Below are positions 1 to 5,108 of a stretch of 5,108 nucleotides of DNA, piece after piece. This stretch comes from Syntrophomonadaceae bacterium (GTDB lineage Bacteria; Bacillota; Dethiobacteria; DTU022). Made by a program: the position numbers and the translations under genes. Position 1 is the first letter of the stretch, and every line of letters starts with the position of its first letter. The stretch spans positions 1 to 5,108 of the forward strand of contig SKWE01000071.1 in the NCBI GenBank assembly GCA_007129055.1. Reading direction: 5' to 3'. Below the pieces are notes generated by a model. The model searched no databases. It saw nothing but the letters and a program-made list of their open reading frames with translations, and was not told the origin of the DNA.

Positions 1-963
1 GGCAACTGATTCCAGGGCAGTTAAACCGAAACTCTCATAAAAAGATGGAATAATTGTAGCTGATGCGGCCCGGTAATAGAATGGCATCTGCTCATGATCG
101 ACCAGGCCGGCAAAAAACAGGTAGTCACTGACACCAAGTATTTCTGCCTTTTCTATTAAAGATTGGACCTTCTTTGCGCTGCTGCCATCGCCACCAGCAA
201 TTAGCAGTCTAACTTTTTCTGTTTTTGCTGTCAGGGCTATAGTTTCCACTGCAAGTTCAAAGCCCTTAACTGGCTCTATGCGTCCCACCGCAAGGATAAT
301 TTTAAAATCATCTTTTAATAGCTCTTTCAAAAACGGTAACTTACCCCGGTTTGCCGCTTCAGGATTAAAAAGATTTCTATCAACGCCTGAGGGGATAACT
401 TTAACCCTGCCGACAGGAATGTTGAAACATCTTAAAACATTATCCTTCTCCAACTGGGCAGCAGTAATAACAGCATCACATTCCAGGGCAAGCCGCTCTT
501 CTTCACGCAGCCTGACCGGCGGCTCCGCTTCACCGGGACACGCCTCGTTTTTTACAATACCGAGCGTGTGAAACATGATTAAGTGTGGTAGGCCCCAGTA
601 TTCCTTTAGTATCCTGCCAACACAGCCTGAAACCCAGTAGTGGCTGAAGATTAAATCGTACCTGAGTTTATCCCGCCCACGAAAATCGTTAATCCTTTTT
701 GCCAATAGTTCACTGTAAGGGAAAATATCATATTTATCAAGCATTCCCTGCCCGTCATCAATTGAAATAATGCGAACACGGGGGGAAATCTGTTCAACTC
801 TTTCTTTCCCGGCACATTCCTGGCGGGTAAAAATATCCACCCGGTGTCCCTTACTGGCCAGGGCTCCTGACAGGCCTCTCAGGTACGTGCTCATGCCACC
901 GGTATCTTTACTTCCCGCCTTGCCCACGGGGGAGCTGTGTATACTTAAAAAAGCCAGTCGCAG
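1..963 (-). CDS. GT4-family glycosyltransferase, MshA/sucrose-phosphate-synthase-like (3' end outside window)
   Basis: Retaining, GT-B-fold glycosyltransferase that should move a sugar from a nucleotide sugar to an acceptor in the cytoplasm. The frame stays open for 321 codons to the window edge, so the C-terminus is missing. Numbering from the CTG at 963-961: the N-terminal acceptor domain opens RLAFLSIHSSP and has the GGM loop (22-24). The donor domain has GRIEPVKG (R228, K233) and the EX7E motif (E310, E318). K77, Y109 (HYWVSG), T133 (FHTLG) and R151 (EPPVR) line up with the residues that hold inositol phosphate in corynebacterial MshA (Lys78, Tyr110, Thr134, Arg154 from memory). A phosphorylated acceptor is therefore likely, though its identity is not shown. 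It lies about 140 bp downstream of the FemAB-like gene, same strand. The start is unresolved: no ATG, GTG or TTG lies in frame between the stop at 1024-1026 and the conserved N-terminus. CTG fits the family N-terminus best; ATA at 972-970, about 9 bp after a GGGGGG run, is an alternative. Confidence 0.92.
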   Translation of the reverse strand, partial: MRLAFLSIHSSPVGKAGSKDTGGMSTYLRGLSGALASKGHRVDIFTRQECAGKERVEQISPRVRIISIDDGQGMLDKYDIFPYSELLAKRINDFRGRDKLRYDLIFSHYWVSGCVGRILKEYWGLPHLIMFHTLGIVKNEACPGEAEPPVRLREEERLALECDAVITAAQLEKDNVLRCFNIPVGRVKVIPSGVDRNLFNPEAANRGKLPFLKELLKDDFKIILAVGRIEPVKGFELAVETIALTAKTEKVRLLIAGGDGSSAKKVQSLIEKAEILGVSDYLFFAGLVDHEQMPFYYRAASATIIPSFYESFGLTALESVA

Positions 964-1101
964 CGAATCTATATCTTCATTCCCCCCGCACTTAAAAGCA
1001 ATTTTTGTAAACCGGTGAAGCTGCTAACAAAACTAAATCTGGAGAAACTTCAAAGTGAATATAGGCGAATATCCTTTGGCTCAGTAGTTAATATTAACTT
1101 A
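964..1101 (-). other. Intergenic gap upstream of the glycosyltransferase gene
   Basis: This 138-bp stretch lies between the FemAB-like stop codon and the first plausible glycosyltransferase codon. On the minus strand it holds a 14-bp perfect palindrome just after the stop, AT-rich sequence without a convincing sigma-A promoter, and a run of six G followed by ATGAAGATATAG. That reads as a start codon with a stop two codons later, in the wrong frame for the glycosyltransferase. I see no terminator hairpin with a T-tract, so readthrough from the upstream gene is possible. Confidence 0.6.
1086..1099. repeat. 14-bp perfect palindrome after the FemAB-like gene
   Basis: AGTTAATATTAACT is a perfect palindrome with no loop, beginning 3 bp past the stop codon of the FemAB-like gene. 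It is all A/T except for one G and one C. Without a loop it is a poor RNA hairpin, so a protein-binding site upstream of the glycosyltransferase, or chance in AT-rich sequence, are the two readings. Confidence 0.35.
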
Positions 1102-2079
1102 TTAAAGATAAATTTCTACCCTGTATATTGGTACTGCCTTTCCACCCAGGCGGCTTTTGTAAACTTCCCGGCCTTTAAGAAAATCATAAACCGACTGTTC
1201 TTTTTCGATGCTGTCCTTGATCGAAAGAATTTTCGATAGCAATCCGGAGCTCAGGCTTGCATAATCGGAGCTATATCCGCTGTTATAGAGGTAAACTCTT
1301 TTTTTGTACTCAAAATACAAAATAGCAGCAGCAGTAACTCCTTCTACCTCCAACAGGCCAAAACGCGCCAGCCCTTCATCTGCCGCTTCAAGGATTAGCG
1401 TTTTAAAAAAGCGTTCCATATTATCGGTGAGAAAATCGGCTTTTTCGGGATTTTGCTCAAAGAGCTCCAAAAACCGCGGTAAAAAATGCTCTATATCTTT
1501 TTTTTCTGATATTACCCTGTAGCTATAGTTTTCTGTTTCATTTTCCAGGCGGCGCAGTTTGCGCCTAACTTCGTGGCGCTGCTTTTTCTTCAGGTTGGCC
1601 AGGTAACTGTTCCAATCTTTTGGGATAGTTATTTCAAAAGCATGATCTTCCCGTTCAAAATTTACCCGGTATTCACTTGCAATACTTTCACGGGCAAGAA
1701 GTCTGAAAACTGCTGCTTCAGGACGCTGCGCATATAGTATTAGCTTATCAATCCCTTCCTGGCGTAATCCGGGAATCAGGGTATTGAAAAAATTCGATTC
1801 CTCCCCTTCCTGCACTATAAAATCAAGATAATCGCAAACATCGGCACTGCCAATAAAAAAAGCCTCTTTTATCCTTTTTCGCAGGGGTGCAACACCCATC
1901 AGTTTGCCCTCATGCCAAACTGAGCGAAGCATTAGCTCACTTTCTCCACCAAAGACATTCCACCAGCTTTGGAGCCAGAAGGGCAGGGTAAACAGATATG
2001 GCCAATTCAGGTTATAATTATCAGCCGAATAGTATCTGAACAAACTTTTTATATTCTCTTTCTTCACCTGGGAAGGCAT
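1102..2079 (-). CDS. FemAB/CelD-type GNAT-fold protein (BioF2-like acetyltransferase domain)
   Basis: A 325-residue protein of the family called acetyltransferase 6, BioF2-like or CelD/BcsL, related in fold to the FemAB aminoacyltransferases. It should transfer an acyl or aminoacyl group, but members are rarely characterised, so donor and acceptor cannot be named. Typical features are an aromatic N-terminal stretch with PFWLQSWWNVFG (33-44), a strongly basic segment KKKQRHEVRRKLRRLE (164-179), the YNSGYS strand (265-270) and the C-terminal signature DFLKGREVYKSRLG (299-312). No signal peptide or transmembrane segment is evident, so it is probably cytoplasmic. The ATG at 2079-2077 is preceded by AAGGA (2091-2087) at a 7-bp spacing, which supports the start. 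It begins 28 bp after the CoA-transferase/GNAT gene and is probably cotranscribed with it. Relatives often sit in exopolysaccharide or envelope gene clusters, which fits the glycosyltransferase downstream. The family call is firm; the function is open. Confidence 0.88.
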   Translation of the reverse strand: MPSQVKKENIKSLFRYYSADNYNLNWPYLFTLPFWLQSWWNVFGGESELMLRSVWHEGKLMGVAPLRKRIKEAFFIGSADVCDYLDFIVQEGEESNFFNTLIPGLRQEGIDKLILYAQRPEAAVFRLLARESIASEYRVNFEREDHAFEITIPKDWNSYLANLKKKQRHEVRRKLRRLENETENYSYRVISEKKDIEHFLPRFLELFEQNPEKADFLTDNMERFFKTLILEAADEGLARFGLLEVEGVTAAAILYFEYKKRVYLYNSGYSSDYASLSSGLLSKILSIKDSIEKEQSVYDFLKGREVYKSRLGGKAVPIYRVEIYL

Positions 2080-2086
2080 TAAGCAT

Positions 2087-2094
2087 TCCTTTCT
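2087..2094 (-). promoter_or_regulatory. Ribosome binding site of the FemAB-like gene
   Basis: AGAAAGGA on the minus strand lies 7 bp before the ATG at 2079, inside the 28-bp space after the upstream stop codon. It supports separate translation initiation within one transcript and fixes the start. Confidence 0.7.
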
Positions 2095-2107
2095 GTAACC
2101 CGGAAAC

Positions 2108-3988
2108 TTATTTCAGGTATATAGTAATATGAATTAAACCGCTATCCCACTTGCGGTCGTAATTTAAACCCAGCTTTTCTATCAGGCGGAAGACTGCAAT
2201 ATTATCGGGAAGAATATCGGCTGTAAAAGTATGCAGCCCCTGGTTTTTAGCTACAATAACCAGGTACGACAGCAGTTCCAGCCCAATCCCCTTTTTCTGG
2301 AAATCATCTCTTACAACAATAGATATCTCCGCTGACAGACTGTTTTCACCGATACAATACTGGGCAATGCCGGCAACCACTTCCTGTCCCACGTATTTTT
2401 TAACAGCCAGGATCGCCATTTCCCTGGTATAGTCAATCACCACGAAATGCTTTTGCAGTTCTGAATGTGGAAGATGGCGACGAATTGACAAAAAGCGACG
2501 GTATAAACTTTTATCAGATAGGGCATAGTAAAAATCCTTGATCAGCGGTTCATCGTTAATTTTTACCGGTCTTAAAAAAACTCTCAGGTTTTGCTTAGTA
2601 GTCCTGTATGTCTCAAGGTGTTCAGGATACTCTCCCTCTTCTCCGGGTATGAAAGCCTGGTCCTTGTAAATCAGCAATCTCTTTTTAGCTTCTTCAATCA
2701 ACCAGGGTCTGAACCTGGGATGAGCGATGGCAATTAAAGACATCGCTCTCTCCCTGATATTTTTGCCATGCAGGTAGGCAATTCCATATTCCGTTACTAC
2801 GTAATGCAGGTCGCCCCTGGTCAGGGTAACTCCGGCTCCCTCTTTCAGGGCTGGCACAATTCTTGAAGAGCGGTCGTGGCGAGTAGTTGAAAGCATGGCC
2901 AAAACATTTTTACCATAAGGCGCAAGAACTGAGCCGCGCATAAAGTTTGCCTGGCCGCCAATGCCGCTGTAAAAAGTTCCACCGATAGATTCCGCGGATG
3001 CCTGACCACTTAGGTCAATCTCCAGGGCAGAGTTTATCGCAGTCATATGTTCATTTTGGGCTATGACCAAAGGGTTGTTTGTGTAATCCATTTCTTTAAA
3101 CAGGATAGCCGGGTTATCGTGGATATATGAATAAGTATCGCGGCTGCCCATGCAAAAAGAGGCTACCAACTTTCCACGATTCCTGTTCTTTTTGCTGTTG
3201 TCAACAGCTCCTTTTTTCATCAGGTCAATCAATCCGTCACCCAGCAGTTCTGTGTGTACACCAAGATGTTTTTTGTCGGAAAGAAATGGTAGTATAGCGT
3301 TCGGTATGCTGCCGTAGCCGACCTGGATGGTATCCCCGTCTTCAACAATCTGGGCCACATAATGGCCAATTCTTTCCAGCAATTCCCTGTCAGGCAAAGG
3401 AGGCCCAAATTCTAAAAGCGCTTCATCATAAGGTACCATGTAATCGAGTTCAGAAACATGAATAAAAGTATCCCCATGAACACGGGGCATTTCACTGTTA
3501 ACCTGTGCAATTACCAGGTCAGCATTTTCAACTGCAGCCCTGGTAATGTCAAGGCTGATTCCCAGGCTGCAGTAGCCATGTTCGTCAGGAGGTGAAACCT
3601 GGACCAGGGCAACGTCGACTGAAACCTGCTTGCGGCGAAAAAGAGCGGCTACTTCTGATAAAAATATGGGTGTATAATCGGCTAAACCTTCATTTACGGC
3701 TTCACGGGTATGATGGCTGATAAAAAAAGAGTTCTGCCTGAAATTATGTTTCAATTTCTCATCATTGTATGGAGCAACACCAAGGGTCCAGACATGCAAT
3801 ATTTCAGTGTCAAAGAAAGCCTTGGGGTTTGATTCAACATATTCTACCAGGGTTTTTACCAGGTATTGCGGCTCTCCGCATCCGGTTGATATAAATATGC
3901 GGTCACCTGCCCTGATTTTACAAAAAATATCATCGGTACTACAAAACTTATCGGGATACTTTTCGCGGAGGGTTTCCAGGCTATCCAT
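2108..3988 (-). CDS. Acetyl-CoA hydrolase/transferase-family protein fused to a C-terminal Pat-like GNAT acetyltransferase domain
   Basis: A 626-residue two-domain protein. Residues about 10-445 are a class I CoA transferase of the acetyl-CoA hydrolase/4-hydroxybutyrate CoA-transferase group. It would move CoA between acyl-CoA and a free carboxylic acid through a glutamyl-CoA thioester. The likely catalytic glutamate is E247 in HTELLGDG, with the family motifs QVGYGSIPNA (222-231) and SGIGGQANF (341-349). Residues about 468-626 are a GNAT domain with the acetyl-CoA loop QKKGIG (564-569). Its N-terminal part (LRPVKINDEP, LSDKSLYRRF, IDYTREMA) resembles the GNAT domain of the lysine acetyltransferase Pat. 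The two halves are joined by a short polar linker (about 446-467). The start is firm: an in-frame TGA lies three codons upstream, and GGTGA (3999-3995) is 6 bp from the ATG. It is the first gene of the leftward cluster, with its own promoter. The natural acyl substrate is unknown. The fusion seems intact, not an assembly artefact, since both domains are complete. Confidence 0.93.
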   Translation of the reverse strand: MDSLETLREKYPDKFCSTDDIFCKIRAGDRIFISTGCGEPQYLVKTLVEYVESNPKAFFDTEILHVWTLGVAPYNDEKLKHNFRQNSFFISHHTREAVNEGLADYTPIFLSEVAALFRRKQVSVDVALVQVSPPDEHGYCSLGISLDITRAAVENADLVIAQVNSEMPRVHGDTFIHVSELDYMVPYDEALLEFGPPLPDRELLERIGHYVAQIVEDGDTIQVGYGSIPNAILPFLSDKKHLGVHTELLGDGLIDLMKKGAVDNSKKNRNRGKLVASFCMGSRDTYSYIHDNPAILFKEMDYTNNPLVIAQNEHMTAINSALEIDLSGQASAESIGGTFYSGIGGQANFMRGSVLAPYGKNVLAMLSTTRHDRSSRIVPALKEGAGVTLTRGDLHYVVTEYGIAYLHGKNIRERAMSLIAIAHPRFRPWLIEEAKKRLLIYKDQAFIPGEEGEYPEHLETYRTTKQNLRVFLRPVKINDEPLIKDFYYALSDKSLYRRFLSIRRHLPHSELQKHFVVIDYTREMAILAVKKYVGQEVVAGIAQYCIGENSLSAEISIVVRDDFQKKGIGLELLSYLVIVAKNQGLHTFTADILPDNIAVFRLIEKLGLNYDRKWDSGLIHITIYLK

Positions 3989-3994
3989 GGGCTT

Positions 3995-4005
3995 TCACCA
4001 TCCTT
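3995..4005 (-). promoter_or_regulatory. Ribosome binding site of the CoA-transferase/GNAT gene
   Basis: AAGGATGGTGA on the minus strand offers GGTGA 6 bp before the ATG at 3988, or AAGGA at a longer spacing. The in-frame TGA overlaps this site, so no upstream start is possible. Confidence 0.6.
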
Positions 4006-4011
4006 CGCCTC

Positions 4012-4040
4012 ATTTTAACAATCCACTCTGATATTTTCAA
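4012..4040 (-). promoter_or_regulatory. Sigma-A-type promoter of the leftward cluster
   Basis: On the minus strand, TTGAAA (4040-4035) and TAAAAT (4017-4012) are separated by exactly 17 bp. Each matches the consensus hexamer at five of six positions, and a TG one base before the -10 makes it an extended -10 element. The predicted transcript would start near 4005, leaving a leader of only about 17 nt that contains the ribosome binding site. It should drive the CoA-transferase/GNAT gene and probably the genes after it. Confidence 0.72.
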
Positions 4041-4052
4041 CTGCAGATTGAA
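4036..4052. repeat. Small inverted repeat between the divergent promoters
   Basis: TTCAA (4036-4040) and TTGAA (4048-4052) form 5-bp inverted arms around a 7-bp centre. The left arm lies within the -35 hexamer of the leftward promoter and the right arm ends immediately before the -35 of the rightward promoter. The position suits an operator controlling both directions, but arms this short occur often by chance. Confidence 0.3.
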
Positions 4053-4081
4053 TTAAACATTCACCAGAAAAATGTTATAAT
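4053..4081 (+). promoter_or_regulatory. Extended -10 promoter of the transaldolase gene
   Basis: A perfect TATAAT (4076-4081) is preceded by TG (4073-4074), giving an extended -10. At a 17-bp spacing is a weak -35, TTAAAC (4053-4058). Transcription would start near 4088, giving a leader of about 37 nt. It stands back to back with the leftward promoter, the two -35 hexamers being 12 bp apart. Confidence 0.72.
4056..4076. repeat. Inverted repeat AACATT-N9-AATGTT over the transaldolase promoter
   Basis: Perfect 6-bp arms at 4056-4061 and 4071-4076, with centres 15 bp apart, span the spacer of the rightward promoter and touch the first base of its -10. A repressor bound here would block the transaldolase promoter. 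No regulator gene is present in the window, and the repeat is AT-rich, so this is only a candidate operator. Confidence 0.35.
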
Positions 4082-4111
4082 TAAATCAGGATAGAAAAGT
4101 TTAAGCAAAAT

Positions 4112-4118
4112 AGGAGGT
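4112..4118 (+). promoter_or_regulatory. Strong ribosome binding site of the transaldolase gene
   Basis: AGGAGGT, a near-perfect Shine-Dalgarno sequence, lies 6 bp before the ATG at 4125. It fixes the start and suggests efficient translation. Confidence 0.9.
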
Positions 4119-4124
4119 ATTTTT

Positions 4125-4778
4125 ATGAAGCTGTACCTGGATACGGCGAATATTGATGAAATTAAGCAGGCAACCGATTGGGGTGTTATCAGCGGTGTAA
4201 CCACCAACCCTTCCCTGGCTGCAAAAGAAGATGAAGACTTTACAAAAATTCTGCCTTCAATATGTGAACTGGTTGGCGGGCCGGTAAGCGCAGAGGTTAT
4301 CGCCTTAGATCATGAGGGTATGATAAAAGAAGCCAGGAAGCTGGCCGGAATTCATGAGCACGTAGTGGTTAAAGTTCCAATCACCCCGGATGGTATGCAG
4401 GCGGTCAAAACCCTGTCCGCTGAAGGTATTAAGGTTAATGTTACATTAATTTTCTCAGCTAACCAGGCCCTGCTTGCAGCACGCGCCGGCGCTGCCTATG
4501 TAAGTCCCTTTTTAGGCAGACTGGACGACATTGGGCACAACGGAGTCAACCTGGTCCGTGACATAGTTGATATCATTGACCTTCATGAATTGAATACAGA
4601 AGTAATTGCAGCCAGTATCCGCCACACCGAACATGTTCCTGCTGTAGCCCTTGCAGGAGCACACATTGCCACAATGCCTTTCAAGGTTCTTAAGCAGATG
4701 TTCAAGCATCCGCTGACAGACCTTGGCATTGAAAGTTTCATAAACGACTGGAAAAAAGCTGATAAAAGCTTTAAGTAA
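4125..4778 (+). CDS. tal: Transaldolase, short TalC/FSA-like type
   Basis: Class I aldolase of the short transaldolase/fructose-6-phosphate aldolase family (usual length about 210-220; here 217, complete). It should transfer a dihydroxyacetone unit between sedoheptulose 7-phosphate or fructose 6-phosphate and aldose phosphates in the cytoplasmic pentose phosphate pathway. The Schiff-base lysine is K83 in VVVKVPIT. Other conserved sites are D6 in YLDTAN, TTNPS (26-30), NVTLIFS (105-111) and SIRH (164-167). At the two positions that separate the activities, E57 (AEVIA) stands where E. coli FsaA has Gln59, and F129 (SPFLGR) where it has Tyr131. Both favour true transaldolase over fructose-6-phosphate aldolase, from family knowledge. 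The gene has its own promoter and a strong ribosome binding site. It is divergent from the CoA-transferase cluster and ends 19 bp before a hairpin, so it is probably a single-gene transcript. Codons and motifs look ordinary, with no sign of transfer. Confidence 0.95.
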   Translation: MKLYLDTANIDEIKQATDWGVISGVTTNPSLAAKEDEDFTKILPSICELVGGPVSAEVIALDHEGMIKEARKLAGIHEHVVVKVPITPDGMQAVKTLSAEGIKVNVTLIFSANQALLAARAGAAYVSPFLGRLDDIGHNGVNLVRDIVDIIDLHELNTEVIAASIRHTEHVPAVALAGAHIATMPFKVLKQMFKHPLTDLGIESFINDWKKADKSFK

Positions 4779-4797
4779 AACACCCTGAGTATTTGCG

Positions 4798-4837
4798 TAC
4801 AAGTAGCAGGCCCTGTTTTTCGGGTCTGCTACTTGTA
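4798..4837. terminator. Long hairpin after the transaldolase gene, possible terminator
   Basis: A 16-bp stem (4798-4813 with 4822-4837) is perfect apart from one G-T wobble and closes on the 8-base loop TGTTTTTC. It begins 19 bp after the transaldolase stop codon, in the gap between convergent genes, where a terminator is expected. Neither strand has a proper T-run after the stem: the plus strand continues AGTTATCTCTG, which is a weak tract. It may be a weak intrinsic terminator, an mRNA 3'-end stabilising stem, or a copy of a dispersed repeat. Confidence 0.6.
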
Positions 4838-4955
4838 GTTATCTCTGCTATTTAGGACAGATAGTAACCCTGCCAAAGCAAGATGCAGGCCAAATTTATG
4901 CTCATTTTTATTAATGAAAAAAAAGTTAACCTTGCAACCTGATCAATAGGTAGTT
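4838..4955. other. Convergent intergenic gap, AT-rich
   Basis: This 118-bp stretch lies between the hairpin and the MscS stop codon. It contains an A8 run (4917-4924), which is a T8 run for the leftward transcript and so could assist termination of the MscS gene. Only a weak 4-bp stem (ACCT/AGGT, 4937-4951) lies before it. No credible gene or promoter is visible. Confidence 0.5.
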
Positions 4956-5108
4956 CTAATCGACCGGAGTTGTTTGGCTGTCTTCTAAATAAATGCTACG
5001 GCTGGGGAAGGCAACAGAAACCCCTTCCTGCTCTAAAATTTCCATGATCTTATAATTAATCTCTTCCTTAATCTGCATAAACTCTCCCCAGGCAATCGAC
5101 TTTGTAAA
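4956..5108 (-). CDS. MscS-family mechanosensitive ion channel, C-terminal end (5' part outside window)
   Basis: The last 50 codons of a gene read leftward and end with TAG at 4958-4956. The segment includes IKEEINYKIMEILEQEGV and then VAFPSRSIYLE. This matches the end of the C-terminal cytoplasmic domain of small-conductance mechanosensitive channels, where a helix after the channel domain leads into a strand of the form xxAFPSRTxYLE. Such channels sit in the inner membrane and release solutes during osmotic down-shock. The membrane and pore regions are outside the window, so subtype cannot be judged. The gene is convergent with the transaldolase and probably not functionally linked to it. 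The family call rests on a short but characteristic stretch. Confidence 0.82.
   Translation of the reverse strand, partial: FTKSIAWGEFMQIKEEINYKIMEILEQEGVSVAFPSRSIYLEDSQTTPVD

Noticed and set aside
278..571. Plus-strand open frame of 97 codons
   Set aside because: It lies antisense inside the conserved glycosyltransferase, has no convincing ribosome binding site and its product resembles no family I know.
770..1018. Plus-strand open frame of 82 codons over the N-terminus of the glycosyltransferase
   Set aside because: Antisense shadow of a conserved domain, with arginine/serine/proline-rich random composition. It does not explain the missing start.
1030..1060. Possible promoter for the glycosyltransferase (TTGAAG, 17 bp, TTGTTA on the minus strand)
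   Set aside because: The -10 matches consensus poorly and there is no extended -10, so it is not supported above background in AT-rich sequence.
1015..1239. Plus-strand open frame of 74 codons spanning the 964-1101 gap
   Set aside because: Most of it is antisense to the FemAB-like gene's C-terminus. There is no Shine-Dalgarno sequence and no recognisable motif.
3765..4031. Plus-strand open frame of 88 codons near the divergent promoter
   Set aside because: Antisense to the conserved N-terminus of the CoA transferase, and it ends within the promoter region. No family resemblance.
4512..4802. Minus-strand open frames over the transaldolase
   Set aside because: They mirror a complete, well-conserved transaldolase gene. 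Cysteine-rich random composition and no ribosome binding site.
4869..4889. Small hairpin CCTGC-N11-GCAGG in the convergent gap
   Set aside because: A 5-bp stem with an 11-base loop and no adjacent T-run is within chance expectation.
4917..4951. Intrinsic terminator for the MscS gene
   Set aside because: A T8 run exists on the minus strand, but the only stem before it is 4 bp (ACCT/AGGT) and is separated from the run by over 10 bases. Too weak to call.

Overview
The window looks like a chromosomal segment of a moderately low-GC, Gram-positive-type anaerobe, most plausibly a clostridial or other Firmicutes lineage. The assignment rests on protein style (short TalC/YwjH-type transaldolase, CoA transferase fused to a GNAT domain), strong AGGAGG-like ribosome binding sites and sigma-A-like promoters. 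It is an inference; no rRNA or taxonomic marker is present. There are five genes, two of them cut by the window edges, and no sign of mobile elements, CRISPR, tRNA or rRNA.

Layout. A three-gene cluster reads leftward from a promoter near 4010-4040: (i) a 626-residue acetyl-CoA hydrolase/transferase-family protein with a C-terminal Pat-like GNAT acetyltransferase domain (3988-2108); (ii) 28 bp later, a 325-residue FemAB/CelD-type GNAT-fold protein (2079-1102); (iii) after a gap of about 140 bp, a GT4 glycosyltransferase of the MshA/sucrose-phosphate-synthase type (963 to beyond position 1). The glycosyltransferase has no ordinary start codon in its frame. Reading rightward from a divergent, extended -10 promoter is a 217-residue transaldolase (4125-4778), followed by a long perfect-stem hairpin. 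At the right edge the last 50 residues of a MscS-type mechanosensitive channel read leftward, convergent with the transaldolase.

How they may work together. The transaldolase belongs to sugar-phosphate (non-oxidative pentose phosphate) metabolism. The leftward cluster joins an acyl-CoA-handling enzyme, two GNAT-fold transferase modules and a glycosyltransferase whose acceptor pocket keeps the residues that bind a sugar- or inositol-phosphate in MshA. A plausible but unproven reading is synthesis of an acylated glycoside or cell-surface glycoconjugate. The alternative is metabolic control through protein acetylation by the first gene, with unrelated neighbours. The shared intergenic region holds two back-to-back promoters, with two small inverted repeats lying between or over their elements, so coordinated control is possible.

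The window is mostly ordinary. The points worth checking are the start of the glycosyltransferase, the CoA-transferase/Pat-GNAT fusion, the MshA-like acceptor site next to acyltransferase genes, and the hairpin without a T-tract after the transaldolase gene.
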